Origin: Cladobotryum mycophilum
Lineage: Eukaryota > Ascomycota > Sordariomycetes > Hypocreales > Hypocreaceae
DNA: 64,000 bases
Direction of reading: 5' to 3'
Assembly: GCA_036429605.1 (NCBI GenBank)
Contig: JAVFKD010000002.1
Span: 992,001 to 1,056,000 of the forward strand
Position 1 is the stretch's first letter, and each line of letters opens with the position of its first letter. Both the position numbers and the translations under genes were made by a program. Positions 35,826 through 47,405 of the stretch are shown piece after piece. The notes under the pieces were generated by a model, which was not told the origin of the DNA, searched no databases, and worked only from the letters and a program-made list of their open reading frames with translations.

Positions 35826-37655
35826 ATGTTTTCTTACAACTCAGCGCCGGACGACACTGGCGTCCGACCATTGACAGATGAGGATCAGCAATTGCTGCTT
35901 GGACTTGTTCACAAATACGGAGTCTCGAGTCTCCTATGCGCCTTGACTCCCTACGGCGAGCCATGTAGGTCACACACAGAACCACCCCGATCTAGGACGA
36001 ACGCTATTCTAACATTTTGTAGCACGCGCATCGGTCTTGTCTGCGAACACAATACTCAGCAGCACCAGCGCATCTTCAATGGGATGGACAAACTCAGAAG
36101 TGGCTTCTCAGTGCAGGTCCGACGAGGCCTCCATCCACACCCAATACACCTGGCCGGACGTGGCAAATGATATACCGCCCATGCCCGAGGTGGAACCCCT
36201 AAAATCAGTGAACGATCGTGGCTGGATTCGCCTGCGGCCGTTCCATCGCCACACGTCAACTCCAACGAGGTGACTTCAGCTCCCTCTCCACGACTCGTTA
36301 CCCCGACGACAAAGAAGTATCAGTGCCCCATGTGCTTCTTGGACAACAGTCCCGTAGGCTTTGGACGAAAGAGCGATTTTAAGAAACATCTACACAATTT
36401 CCACGGAGCCGATACCGTATGGATCTGCCGCACCAAGAGTTGTCACCTGTCGTTCTCAACCGAACGCGCCTACAGCACTCACGCCAAGGACGCGCATCGG
36501 ATGAAGGCCCTTCCCAACAGCGCAGCAAGAACAGACATGTGCCCGCAGCTCGTCTTCTCCTGTGGGTTCGGCGGTTGCCGAGATCGAGTTTTCGAGGCAC
36601 ACAACGCGGACGATGCGTCGACCACTCGCGAGAAGCATTTTGAGCACATTGCCAAGCACTTTGAGGATGGCTTTGATGTCAATGACTGGGAGTACAGGGT
36701 CCAGATTCAAAACCTCATGAGACAAAAGCAAGTCAAGTCTATCTGGAAGACGTGCATCTGGCCCAAGGAGAAGCGACAGGCACTCCACTGGCGGGCGAGA
36801 TCCTCTGGTGACTTGAAGCGTATGCTCGAGTGCCGTCACCTCGGCAGCAACATTCCTAGCTTGGTACGACTTGCTTTCATTCTCGGCACTCCGCCGTTCA
36901 CGACAAGCAGCACGCCGCCGCCGGCTGAAGTCGATGTCTACTTCCAGCTTCCTTACAAGAGCCAGTGCCTGTTGGGTCCTGCTGGGCATGCCGTATCCGG
37001 GGCTACGGCCAAGACGGAGAGCGAGGCCGGATCTCCTGGCCCTTCTAGCTTTAGCGTGGCAAAGCATCGGTCCCAAGCCATGCTCAAACTGGCAGCTCGG
37101 CAGATGAAGCGTACGACACGACCGTCAACGCCTGCAAGCGTAGTCAGCAGCAGCGGTGACACGATTATGGGAGATGACTTGGCGGCTGGACCGCATCCAG
37201 GAACACCATTCCCAATCCCTAATGAGGCGGTTTGGCCTCTCGACGCGCCGAAATTCGCACCCGAAGCACCTACTTCTTTGCCTAAGCAGATCAACTCCCC
37301 CATGGACTTGTCGATTAACCATCAGCAGCACCAGCACCAGCAACAGCTGCTGTACACCATGCCCGAGCCTGACCCGTCACACCAACCCTGGATGACCATG
37401 GACACACCAATGCCGCATTACGGCGGGCACCCGCAGCCGCAGGAACAGCAACACATGATGCCAACCATGTTTGATTACCCAATGAATGTGAGCCCGACAC
37501 CAAATACAAGGCCCGGCACACCAGTGCCCATTAAACGGCCAGCATCATGGAACCGAGTGATGAGCATGGAGGCTCTACGTCCGAGCAAGAAGCCGATGCC
37601 AAACAGCGGTCCATATCCAGGCGATGTCCCGCCAGGGATGTTGATGAGTATGTAA
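35826..37655 (+). CDS. C2H2 zinc-finger protein, paralogue B (about 569 aa)
   Basis: Probable nuclear regulator related to the gene at 26852. Exon 1 is 35826-35964 (MFSYNSAPDD start). Intron 1 is 35965-36022 (GTAGGT, TTCTAAC branch, TTGTAG). A second intron is required to change frame before the fingers; 36218-36279 (weak GTGGCT donor, TTCAG acceptor) restores phase, but the boundaries are uncertain. Three Cys/His units follow: YQCPMCFLDN...HLHNFH, WICRTKSC...HAKDAH, and FSCGFGGC...HIAKHF. A conserved block reads WKTCIWPKEK and ECRHLGSNIPSLVRLAFILG, matching paralogue A in order, spacing and key Trp, His and Gly residues. The C-terminus is Pro/Gln/His/Met-rich. Function and targets are unknown. 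Confidence 0.8.
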
Positions 37656-40600
37656 TGTCGAGGGCAAGAGGCATGGACGATTCTACTGTTGGCTCGTGCT
37701 GGTGAACTTGCCGACGGCTCTACTTCTTTGGTGGTCGTGATGCATCCATTCCATTCCATGATTGGAAGAATGACCACGGTTAGGGCTATCTTGATTCCAT
37801 TCTACTCCACCCACCTTTTCGACCCCTCTCCCCCTCACCTTTCTTTGCTATTGGGGATATGCCATCTACGCACGCCAAGGAAACGGATTGGATCGGAAAT
37901 GATAATGTATACTTAATTAGAAGGGGTTTTTTAAAAACAAAAAAAGCCTAGGGACAAGGTTGGCGGCGGGTTTGAGACGCGTTTCATTTTGTCATTGAGT
38001 TGACGCTGAGATACCATTTTGCTTGTTATTTGGCTTCTTTCTTCAAACTTTTTTTTTTTTGCTTTGGATTGATTTATAGAATTTGGGCGGCGAGTGAACA
38101 TTTTCTTTCACTTGTGATGAATGATTAGCGAGCCATTTATAGACTTGGAGGGGATTAAAAGGGGAGCATCATCTGCGGATGGTTCATGGATTGGGGAGAA
38201 ACATTTCTGGGGATGGGATCTGCATTGAGCGATTTGCTCGGAAGGGGTAGGAAAGGAAGGGAAACATGGACCAGATGAGGGGGTGAGATGGTATATATAT
38301 TCATATATAATGTCTGGTACTGTGGGAAGAAATACAGACGAATAAAGTTTGAAAGCATTTACTGAGTTCCATGATTTACTACGAAGTGATTACGTTTGAA
38401 GCTGAAGATAAGTTGCACACCGATGGTCTTGCAGGTTCGGAGTTGATGAGGGATCGTACGCCTCATGACGGACAGGCGGACAGGCAGTCAGCTGACGGAG
38501 AAAGGTAGAGAGGAGCGCATACATGTGCAGATGGAGGTGCATCTCGATGCTGATGCTGTGGTCGATTGGGCTTATGTGAGTTGAGTGGTGAATTGTGAGG
38601 GTGAAGGATGCGAAAGTGATGTGCGTAGTGATGCTATTCCGTGTTTGTGCCACCAAAAACTTGTTGCAGTCTGTAGGTAGTTGCCTCTACTTTAGTCCAT
38701 CGGGCCGGACTTGTATCCCGTTGATCTGCAAAGCGCGGGAGTGGAGCGGTGGTTGCTGTACTGTATTGTTTGTTGTATTGTATGGGGAAGCTCTTGTGCT
38801 TTTGTGACACCGAATCAGGTACGATTGCCACGTTCATGGATGTTGCTTGTGTGTGTTTCTGAGAGTGGAGCGGATGGAGTGGACATGTACAAGGATGGAA
38901 CATGTTGACATGGTCATTGCCCCATGGGTGATTGAGGTAGACGGGAGGTACCGAAAAGCATGTGTCGGTGAGCGGGAATTGTCGTCGTGAAGGGAAAAGG
39001 GAAAAAAAAAGGGGGGGGCTTTTGGTTGTTTGATTAAAAGGCCGAAAGTTGTTATTGTCGCGTGCTTGTGAAGGACAGGCGGCCGGGTGTAGCACGGGGA
39101 AGAGGGATGGCTAAAGACAATTACACAGTAGGTAGGTAGGTACTTGTACAAGTAGATGGGAGGTTTCATTTCGCGGGGAGGGGGATTGATGACAGTTGAG
39201 TTTGAGGAGGTGAAAGAAAAGGCTTGAAGCTACCTAGATACCTTGTCCATGGCACTGCACTCTTAGCACGAGTTACCGAAAGGTCTCCAGGGCCTCCCTC
39301 CCTCCATGTGGGGAACACACCCACCAGCCCAGCCCAGCTCTCTCAATGACTCAAATGCTTCTGGGCTCCCTCCCCCTCCCCGGATCGGAGAACAGGAGTT
39401 TTCAACGAGAAGCGTCATCCGATTTTAATTCGAAATCTGAGAGACTATGAGGACTATGCATGCAACCTTTGGTCCGGCCGTCCAATGGTAGGACCATCTA
39501 GTTAGATTGGAAGTTGGCTTGAAAAGTTTAGTTTGGCGGGGGGACTCTAAATGGTCCCGAACGAGGTTTGCTGCTGTGTGCTGTGCTTGGATTTGAGGTT
39601 TGATTGACATGTGCTTGAGGTGGGTGGTGGCTTTGGGGCGGCGGCGGCGGCGGCGGCGAACACACAGACTGACGACGGACCGGACACGGAGACAGACTGG
39701 AAGTCTTGATGGGTGCGTGCCAACGGGTCTTGGATAGTAGTAGTAGCAACTTTTGTGTACTTGATGCTTGATGGGGGGCACGAGTAAGGGATATATGTAC
39801 ATGATGACTCTTAATTATGCATTCATTGCTGGGGTGCTATACCGGAGTACCTGCCTACGCTGTTCGTTCACGACAAACAAACAAACAAGAAATTTTACTC
39901 ATTGGAGTCATAACAAAAAAGGGTTTCTTCTGGAACAAGAGGATTCTACTATCGGATCCATCGATCCATTGGTGGTTCTTGGTTTTGGCGCCAGCAAGCA
40001 AACTGCTGTGGGCTTGGTGTGGTTCTGATGGATGGATGGGGTTGTGGTGTGGTTGAGGTGTGGTGGTGGTTGTGGAGGGGGCGGGTCCCCTTGGGTTCAA
40101 TCCATTGCTACTGTAGCTGCAGCGTAGCAACTAAGCCAAATCCCCCCCCCGGGCCTGAGGACCTGTAGCTTGTGGTGGGCTTGGGCTCTTCCTTCGTCTA
40201 GGTACAGACTGCCCGTACAGTACTACCTGACACATGACATTGACAGCTCTCTACTTGAATGGCGTGAGCTGGGGAGAGTTGGCCAAAGTAATAGGTACTA
40301 TTTACAACCATTGTAGTTGTAGTGGAAGTAATAGTGGTGTATTTTTTTCTTTTTCTTTCTCATTCATTAGTAATTCCCCTCTCTCTCTATGCCAATGCCA
40401 ATGCCCGTACTTCTGAATATTTCCAAATGGAGCAAAAAAAAATAAGTTCCGTAGAATGTCAGAACCTTGAAGCTGCTGCTGCTGCTGCTCCGCGTGGGGT
40501 TCAAGGACTTTCCAGGTTGCCCTGTCCCGGAGAGTACAGGTACCTGTGAAATCGAAATGGTGGGGCCCTTTTTCCCAGTCTACCTAAAAACCTTTTGACG

Positions 40601-41231
40601 GCGTTCCCATTGGCTACTGACAGCTTGTCTTTGGGGTCTGGCCATCTTAGACTTGTGATGCCCGTGCACAACACGCACAACAACAACCATCCATCAGAGT
40701 ACCTACCAGTACCTTGCTGCTGCTGCTGCTGCTGTTGTCTGACTCCAACGCTGTAACATCCACTCGAGGCTGTTGTGGATATTCATTCACGTTGCTCCCC
40801 CCAAGCTATTTTTTTCTCCCTTTGCCGGCATCGCTCGTCCAAACTTGCCACGAACCATTTTTGGCTTTTTTTTGGGCTGGGGACACTTCTCTCTCGCCGT
40901 CTCTGCTCCGTTACTCACAGGGCCAAGCCAAGGTTTTTTTTTTTGTGACACTGGACTTTTGCCAATTCTTATTTATTTATTTATTTATTTAGTTCTTGCT
41001 TGCTCCCCCTCCCGTTTCTCTTGACCTTTTGCCACCTTTGTTCAAACCCCCTCCAAGAAAAGAGTCACATCTTTCAACTCTCTTCTTCTTCCTCTTCAAC
41101 AACCTACGCTTACTACTTCATCTTTCTAGCTTCAATTTCCTAAAAAAGGGGGATAAGAATTCTCTTCTGTTTCTCCTCCTCCTCTTCTTCTTCCTCCCTC
41201 TCTTTGCTTCAATCCGCCAAAAATCGTCACC
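37656..41231. other. 3.6-kb intergenic region upstream of ILV2
   Basis: Contains the 3' flank of the zinc-finger gene, a GTAGGTAGGTAGGTAC stretch at 39128-39143, a CGG run (about 39640-39658), CTG-type runs (about 40470-40490 and 40715-40735) and a TTTA tandem (about 40968-40992). A CT-rich leader (about 41040-41220) precedes the ILV2 ATG. No gene is supported. Confidence 0.45.
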
Positions 41232-43828
41232 ATGCTCCGATCTCGTCAAGCTACAAAGGCCATCAGAGCCTTGGGCCAAATCCGCACATTCACATCCACA
41301 ACTTCGTCCGCTGCTCTGAGAACGCCAAAGGGTCTTCCTACTGGTCAGAGGAATCAGGCCACTGCTGCCGCTGCGCCGACAGCCACAACGTGAGTTCGCC
41401 TGTCTTGCATTGAACTGCCATGCCTTGCCTTACCTTGCTTGCTGCCCCTCCTCCTGAGCCCCTCGCCTCGGTCTGCCTCACCTTCGGCCCGCCATTGTGG
41501 CGGCATTTGGTGGGTGACATTACCCAAGTGGGATGACACATATTCGGTCAATACAATTTTGTTTTTTTGTTTGGCTTGACATTGCACCTCAATAGTATCA
41601 TCACGTTTACTGACAATGAATCAATTGGTGCAATCGAAACAGACAGCCACGCCCCGTACCGAGCCCATCCTTCAACCAGGACCAGACCAAGAACCATGTC
41701 CAGCCCCTCGTCAACCAGCGCAAGCCCGAGATGGATGAGTCGTATGTCCCACCTCCACCACCACCACCACCACCCACAACGCATGCACGATAGCAAACAA
41801 ACAACGACACGTCAATTGCCTTGCCATGTGCAAGATGCATCTCGCATGTCAATTGAGCTAACAATAATTGCGTCTCTAGCTTCATCGGCAAAACTGGTGG
41901 AGAAATCTTCCACGAGATGATGCTGCGGCAGGGTGTCAAACACATTTGTACGGGGGTCCGAAACCGGCGTTTGCTGTTTCAAAGCACATTGACCTTTGCT
42001 AACCCTTGTCTGTGTAATTAGTTGGATACCCCGGCGGTGCCATCCTCCCCGTCTTCGATGCCATTTACAACTCGAAACACTTCGAATTCGTCCTGCCTAA
42101 ACATGAGCAGGGTGCCGGCCACATGGCCGAAGGTTATGCTCGGGCTTCTGGTAAGCCGGGCGTCGTCCTTGTCACCTCCGGCCCTGGTGCCACCAATGTC
42201 ATCACCCCGATACAGGATGCCCTTTCGGATGGAACTCCCTTGGTCGTCTTCTGTGGTCAGGTCCCGACTTCAGCCATCGGTAGCGATGCCTTCCAGGAGG
42301 CCGATGTCGTCGGCATCTCCCGAGCATGCACCAAGTGGAATGTCATGGTAAAGAGCGTTGCTGAGCTGCCCCGAAGAATCAACGAGGCCTTTGAGATTGC
42401 CACCAGTGGACGACCTGGACCTGTCCTCGTCGACCTGCCCAAGGATGTCACTGCCGGTATCCTGCGGAGGGCTATCCCCACGGAGACATCCCTGCCGTCT
42501 CTCCCCAGTGCTGCTTCTCGCGCTGCCATGGAGCTGAGCGCAAAGCAGCTCAATGCCTGCATCAAGCGTGCTGCCGATCTCATCAACATTGCCAAGAGGC
42601 CCGTCATCTATGCTGGCCAGGGCATCATTCAGTCCGAGGATGGCCCAGCAGTGCTCAAGGCGTTGGCTGAGAAGGCCTCCATCCCTGTTACCACCACTCT
42701 TCACGGCCTTGGTGCCTTTGACGAGCTCGATGAGAAGTCGTTGCACATGCTTGGTATGCATGGCTCTGCCTATGCCAACATGGCCATGCAAGAGGCCGAC
42801 CTCATCATTGCCCTAGGTGCGCGATTTGACGATCGTGTTACTGGCAATCTCACCAAGTTTGCTCCCGCCGCCAAGGCTGCCGCTGCTGCGGGACGTGGTG
42901 GTATCGTTCACTTTGAGATTATGCCCAAGAACATTAACAAGGTGGTCCAAGCTACCGAGGCCGTCGAGGGTGATGTCGCCGAGAACTTAAAGCTTCTGAT
43001 CCCCAAGCTCAAGACCACGACCATGGAGGACCGAAGTGAATGGTTCGGTAAGATCAGGGAGTGGAAGAAGAAGTGGCCCCTGTCGGACTATGAACGTGCT
43101 GAGAGAGGAGGTCTCATCAAGCCCCAGACCGTCATCGAGGAACTGAGCAACCTGACAGCCGACCGAAAGGACATGACATACATCTCCACCGGTGTTGGCC
43201 AGCACCAGATGTGGGCTGCTCAGCACTTCCGATGGAGGCACCCTCGATCCATGATCACTTCTGGTGGTCTCGGTACCATGGGCTACGGTCTCCCGGCAGC
43301 CATTGGTGCCAAGGTTGCCCAGCCCGATGCTTTGGTCATTGACATTGACGGTGATGCGTCGTTCAACATGACTCTGACGGAGCTCTCGACCGCCTCGCAG
43401 TTCAACATTGGCGTCAAGGTCATTGTTCTCAACAACGAGGAGCAGGGTATGGTGACACAATGGCAGAACCTCTTTTACGAGGACAGATATGCCCACACGC
43501 ATCAGAAGAACCCCGACTTCATCAAGCTGGCCGACGCCATGCACGTTCAGGCCCAGCGTGTCACTGACCCCGCCAAGTTGGTGGACAGCTTGAAGTGGCT
43601 CATCGGCACGGATGGGCCTGCTCTGCTGGAGATTGTTACCGACAAGAAGGTTCCTGTCCTGCCCATGGTTCCTGCTGGATCTGCTCTACATGAATTCCTT
43701 GTATTTGATAAGGGTAAGTAATGTGGTACTTGACATGAACCAAGCAACTGGTGCTAACTATTACTACAGAGAAGGACAAGCAGAGACGAGAGCTGATGCG
43801 CGAGAGAACCTCTGGTCTGCACGGTTAA
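41232..43828 (+). CDS. ILV2: Acetolactate (acetohydroxyacid) synthase catalytic subunit
   Basis: Mitochondrial thiamine-diphosphate/FAD enzyme condensing pyruvate with pyruvate or 2-ketobutyrate, the first common step of valine, leucine and isoleucine synthesis. Five exons (41232-41389, 41643-41741, 41880-41947, 42022-43713, 43770-43828) give 691 residues; all phases agree. The N-terminus (MLRSRQATKAIRALGQIR) is a basic, Ser/Thr-rich mitochondrial targeting peptide. Key features: FIGKTGGEIF and YPGGAILP, the catalytic-Glu segment KHEQGAGHMAEGYA, TSGPGATN, the FAD-region segment GARFDDRVTGN, and the ThDP/Mg motif GDASFNMTLTEL followed by NNEEQGMVTQWQ. The 3' exon encodes only a basic tail. Intron 2 contains a CCA/CAC run. 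This catalytic subunit normally works with a small regulatory subunit, not seen here. Confidence 0.97.
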
Positions 43829-45234
43829 ACCACCCCTAGTTCGTGAAATCATTTAACATGATATCTTTTCTCTCATTTTCACCGTCACGGGATGGGCGAT
43901 GGTCGTTTCTTTTTCGTTTCGATATCCTTTTTGCATCTTTTTTTTCTTTTTTACCATAATTTGGCGGAGTATTTATTTTTCCAAAATTTGCTTGGTTCGA
44001 ACTCGGGTTGGTGGGATCTATCACGTATGTGCTATCAAAAGTTTATGCTTGGGAGGATGGTCCCTGGAGGGGAGGTTGTGGTTTGAAGGATCTTTGGAGA
44101 AATATTGGACGTCGTGGTGCATGATAAATAGATGCGCCAGTGTGATGTAGACCATGTGTCTGCCTGGGAATTCAACTTGACAGAGGAATGAGCGTTTGCC
44201 GTCAGGGGGTGTAGACGCCAAAGGACGAAGAGGACGGCAATCCAGTTGTATATACAGTATGATCAAGTGGATTAAACATTTGAATTCAAGTTTGGAGTTT
44301 CGAGTATTAGTGGCATGAAGTTTATGTGGATGTTGGCTAGAATCACGGAGGGTGTTGTGTTTGTGAAGGGCAAGGCAGGTTTGGGGTTTGTGTGTGGTTT
44401 TGGTGTTTATGAGGATCGATAGATGGTGTAAGTGGTTCGTATGGAGGCTTTTGTCTTCTTTTGCTTGCCGGGGCCTTTTTTGGGGGGCATCTCTTCTTTG
44501 TTTATGCAGGATGTGCGCTCACAGTCTGGATGATATTACTTCCAATCTAGAACTTGGAAAGAGAGCAGAGGAGAGGTGGAGCTTGGAGAGTCGAAGGAGA
44601 GGGATGCAGCATAGTGAAGGTGTCATGGGTGGGTAGAAAAGGAGGCGATATCGGCGTTGGTGGAGTTGGATGGGAGGTGGGTAGGAAAGGTCTACTCCCC
44701 TTCCTCTCCCCTCTCCCTCCACCAAGTTAAGTTACTAGAAATCTAGAATGGGGTGACAGGATGATTAGACTTGATGTTTATGATGGGTTTATGGTAGTAT
44801 GAATGACGGGTATATTCATCAAGTCTCCCTGACGCCGCTGGTACGACACACGAGTTGATGTGTTATACCGAATTTGCCTGGCACTAGGTATGTATAACAA
44901 ATGAATAAGATCCCTTCGGGATACCTGCTAGGTACTTATTTTATAAAGTGTCTTTCGGCTATAGTTTTATCCCATCTATATATGTAAGATGATTTCCACT
45001 CACACAAATGGCTTCGCTCTAGGGTAGACATGGCTGGATATAGATGGGCAGTAGTTGGATATGCGCTGCTCCTCTTCTGCTTCAACCTTTGGTTGGTATT
45101 GAAGCAAGAGAGCATCTATACGACCATGTCGTTTCATCAGCATCATGTTTCCATTATACATATTTCTATCTATACACACAAGAGAGCGGGGAGTATCTCC
45201 TCTCCTCTCCTCTCCTCTCCTCTAACCCAACTCA
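43829..45234. other. Tail-to-tail intergenic region with a TCTCC repeat
   Basis: The 1.4 kb between convergent ILV2 and CoA-transferase genes. A TCTCC pentanucleotide tandem lies at about 45195-45221, just past the CoA-transferase stop. Short frames have no supporting features. Confidence 0.5.
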
Positions 45235-46836
45235 TCACAACCAAACTGGCTCACCACTCCCCAGCTCACCCAGCCCCCTGTCCCACCCCACCACACACCC
45301 TTCCACCACAGCACTATGCCTCACCCCCTTCATCCTCCCAAACCCCGTATCCAGCTCCTCGAAATACACGTCCGGTACGTCCCCCATACTCTCGTAGCCT
45401 CTGCCTCTGCTGCTGCTGCTGCTCTCGTCGAACCCGCTGGTGCCGGGGTACTGCCCCAGACTGCGCAGGTACTTGGCCGTCCCCGCTAGGGAGACGTCGA
45501 CGGTGTAGGCTCCGCCACCACTGGGGGTGGTGGAGCGGTGGTATAGAGCTGCTGTGATGCCCGTGGCTAGGAGGTAGCCGCTCGCGTGGTCCAGCGCCTG
45601 GCAGGGCATGGCCCTCGCGGGCTCGCCCCGGCCGGCGTGCTCTGCCTCCGAGGCATTCATGCCGGAACAAGTTTGCACGAGGGAGTCGAAGCCCCGCCTC
45701 CCGGCCCAGGGTGCCCCTGGACCACCAAAAGCGGACAAGTTGGCGCACACGATGGTCGGGTTGATCTTGGCCAGCTCCTCCGGCGAGAAGCCGTACGAGG
45801 CGAGGCTCCCCGGCCTGTAGCTCTGGATGAAGACGTCGCACGTGCGTAGCAAGTCCACGAGTTTCTCTTTATCTTGCGGCTCGTGTATGTCTAGCTGTAT
45901 GGACCGCTTCCCCCTGCCGAGATTTCGGTCCAGGACGGGCAGCGAGGGGAGATTAGGCGAGGTCACCCACAGGACGTCTGCGCCGTGGGCGGCGAGGGTC
46001 TTGCCCGCTACGGGGGCGGCTATGACGCGGCTCATTTCTAGGACCCGGATGCCACTGAGGCATCTCCTGCTATCTGTAACTGGTACCGGTACCGGTAGCG
46101 GTGCCGGATTCGGAACGCCGGGGGATAATCGCTTCAAGAGGATGGGGCTATCATCCGTGGCCTTGGCTTGCGGCAGCGCATCCCATTCCTCATACGACCT
46201 CAACGCATAAATAGCCAGCTTCCCATCCACCGTCCCCGCATTCTCCAAATCGACGGCTTTCCAGAGCGCCGTCTTGGCCGCCACGTCCCCGCGGGTAGCA
46301 CCCGGCGGCAAACCAAGCAACTCCAGCGTCCCGGCCGCATGATGAGGGAACACATCGTGTATGCGGACGTAACCGTCCGCCGCCCTGTGCAGGCCCCCAA
46401 GCGCACCCCAGGACGACTCCAGCGGCCTGTTCTCCATGGAGTACAGCCTCTCGGACTGGAACTCCACGACGGCGTGCTCCAGGCCCACGCGCACGCGAGG
46501 AACACGACTCTGCTCCTGCTCCGGGCCCATGGATCCCCGAGCACGCGTGGCGTACAGCATCGCCGCGCCCAGTGCCGATAGAGCGATAGAGCTCTGCGCA
46601 AGAACGCCAATCTTGAACGATGACGGGAGAGCCGGTCCGTTGCCGTGCCCAGCGAGGTCCAGGGATTCCAACGCCTGCTGTGGGAGCTTTAAGCTGGACC
46701 ATATCTCCCGGACGACATCGTAGGCAGAGAAAGTTGTTCGATATAAGGGCGACGAGCATATCTCGTCTACCACAACCCCATCACGATTAGCCATACCACG
46801 TGCCATTGAAGATGATGCTGGATTGAATCCCGCCAT
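45235..46836 (-). CDS. Family III CoA-transferase (CaiB/BaiF type)
   Basis: Single-exon gene, 533 residues, from ATG at 46836 to TGA at 45235. Family III CoA-transferases and alpha-methylacyl-CoA racemases move CoA between carboxylic acids or epimerise acyl-CoAs, usually as interlocked dimers. Recognisable segments are RVLEMSRVIAAPVAGKTLAA followed by HGADVLWV, LDRNLGRGKRSIQLDI, CDVFIQSYRPGSLASYGFS, NLSAFGGPGAPWAGRRGFDS, and ALDHASGYLLATGI. The Asp in the last segment is the likely catalytic nucleophile. A shorter family-like half precedes it (about residues 1-260), so the protein has the double-length architecture seen in many fungal members. The substrate cannot be told. The upstream neighbour on the same strand is an MFS transporter 570 nt away. 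Confidence 0.88.
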   Translation of the reverse strand: MAGFNPASSSMARGMANRDGVVVDEICSSPLYRTTFSAYDVVREIWSSLKLPQQALESLDLAGHGNGPALPSSFKIGVLAQSSIALSALGAAMLYATRARGSMGPEQEQSRVPRVRVGLEHAVVEFQSERLYSMENRPLESSWGALGGLHRAADGYVRIHDVFPHHAAGTLELLGLPPGATRGDVAAKTALWKAVDLENAGTVDGKLAIYALRSYEEWDALPQAKATDDSPILLKRLSPGVPNPAPLPVPVPVTDSRRCLSGIRVLEMSRVIAAPVAGKTLAAHGADVLWVTSPNLPSLPVLDRNLGRGKRSIQLDIHEPQDKEKLVDLLRTCDVFIQSYRPGSLASYGFSPEELAKINPTIVCANLSAFGGPGAPWAGRRGFDSLVQTCSGMNASEAEHAGRGEPARAMPCQALDHASGYLLATGITAALYHRSTTPSGGGAYTVDVSLAGTAKYLRSLGQYPGTSGFDESSSSSRGRGYESMGDVPDVYFEELDTGFGRMKGVRHSAVVEGCVVGWDRGLGELGSGEPVWL

Positions 46837-47405
46837 GATTGTTTTGTCGCAATGAAGGAGTTCAGGCAAACTCAATCAACTATAAAGGCGCAATACCCAC
46901 CCACCCCTTCGGCCATTTTGAACAAACCTCGTACAGGGTCGTATTACCCCGGGAATAGGATGAGGCGAGCGGACAGCCGAGATCGGAGTACTGGGCTGAT
47001 AGGATTATTGAGGCCATCACATGTTCTAGGACGAGCGGATAAAAGAAAACGGATCGCTAGCCGGGTGTGGTGGACCTGATGGCCGTCGCAAGCCGAGAAT
47101 GCTTTGGCTATGATCTTCCCTACAAACCCGACACAATACCTGCGTCTATTAGTAATCCGGATCCGGATACTTCTTTCATCATCATATTCAAGTAGTCCCT
47201 ATCAAGCAATGTTATGTGTGATGATTAATGTATTAGTTACAAGTTACAAGTATGAAAGCAAATATATCATCTATATCCTATGCTCTATGTCATTTAATCG
47301 TCATGCAAGACTAATGGGGTATCTTCCTCTAAATGCAATCTCAGTAACCAGGCCATTTTCGAAAGCCGCTCCAAATATTTCCCCTCATCCATTCTTCATC
47401 TTCTG
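46837..47405. other. Intergenic region between MFS gene and CoA-transferase gene
   Basis: The 569 bases form the CoA-transferase promoter and the MFS 3' end. They are AT-rich around 47180-47300. No gene is seen. Confidence 0.5.

Noticed and set aside
42270..43544. Minus-strand frames antisense to ILV2
   Set aside because: Shadows of strong codon bias in the acetolactate synthase gene.
43990..44005. GGTTCGAACTC resembling a tRNA B box
   Set aside because: The last bases deviate from consensus, and no A box or acceptor stem is found around it.
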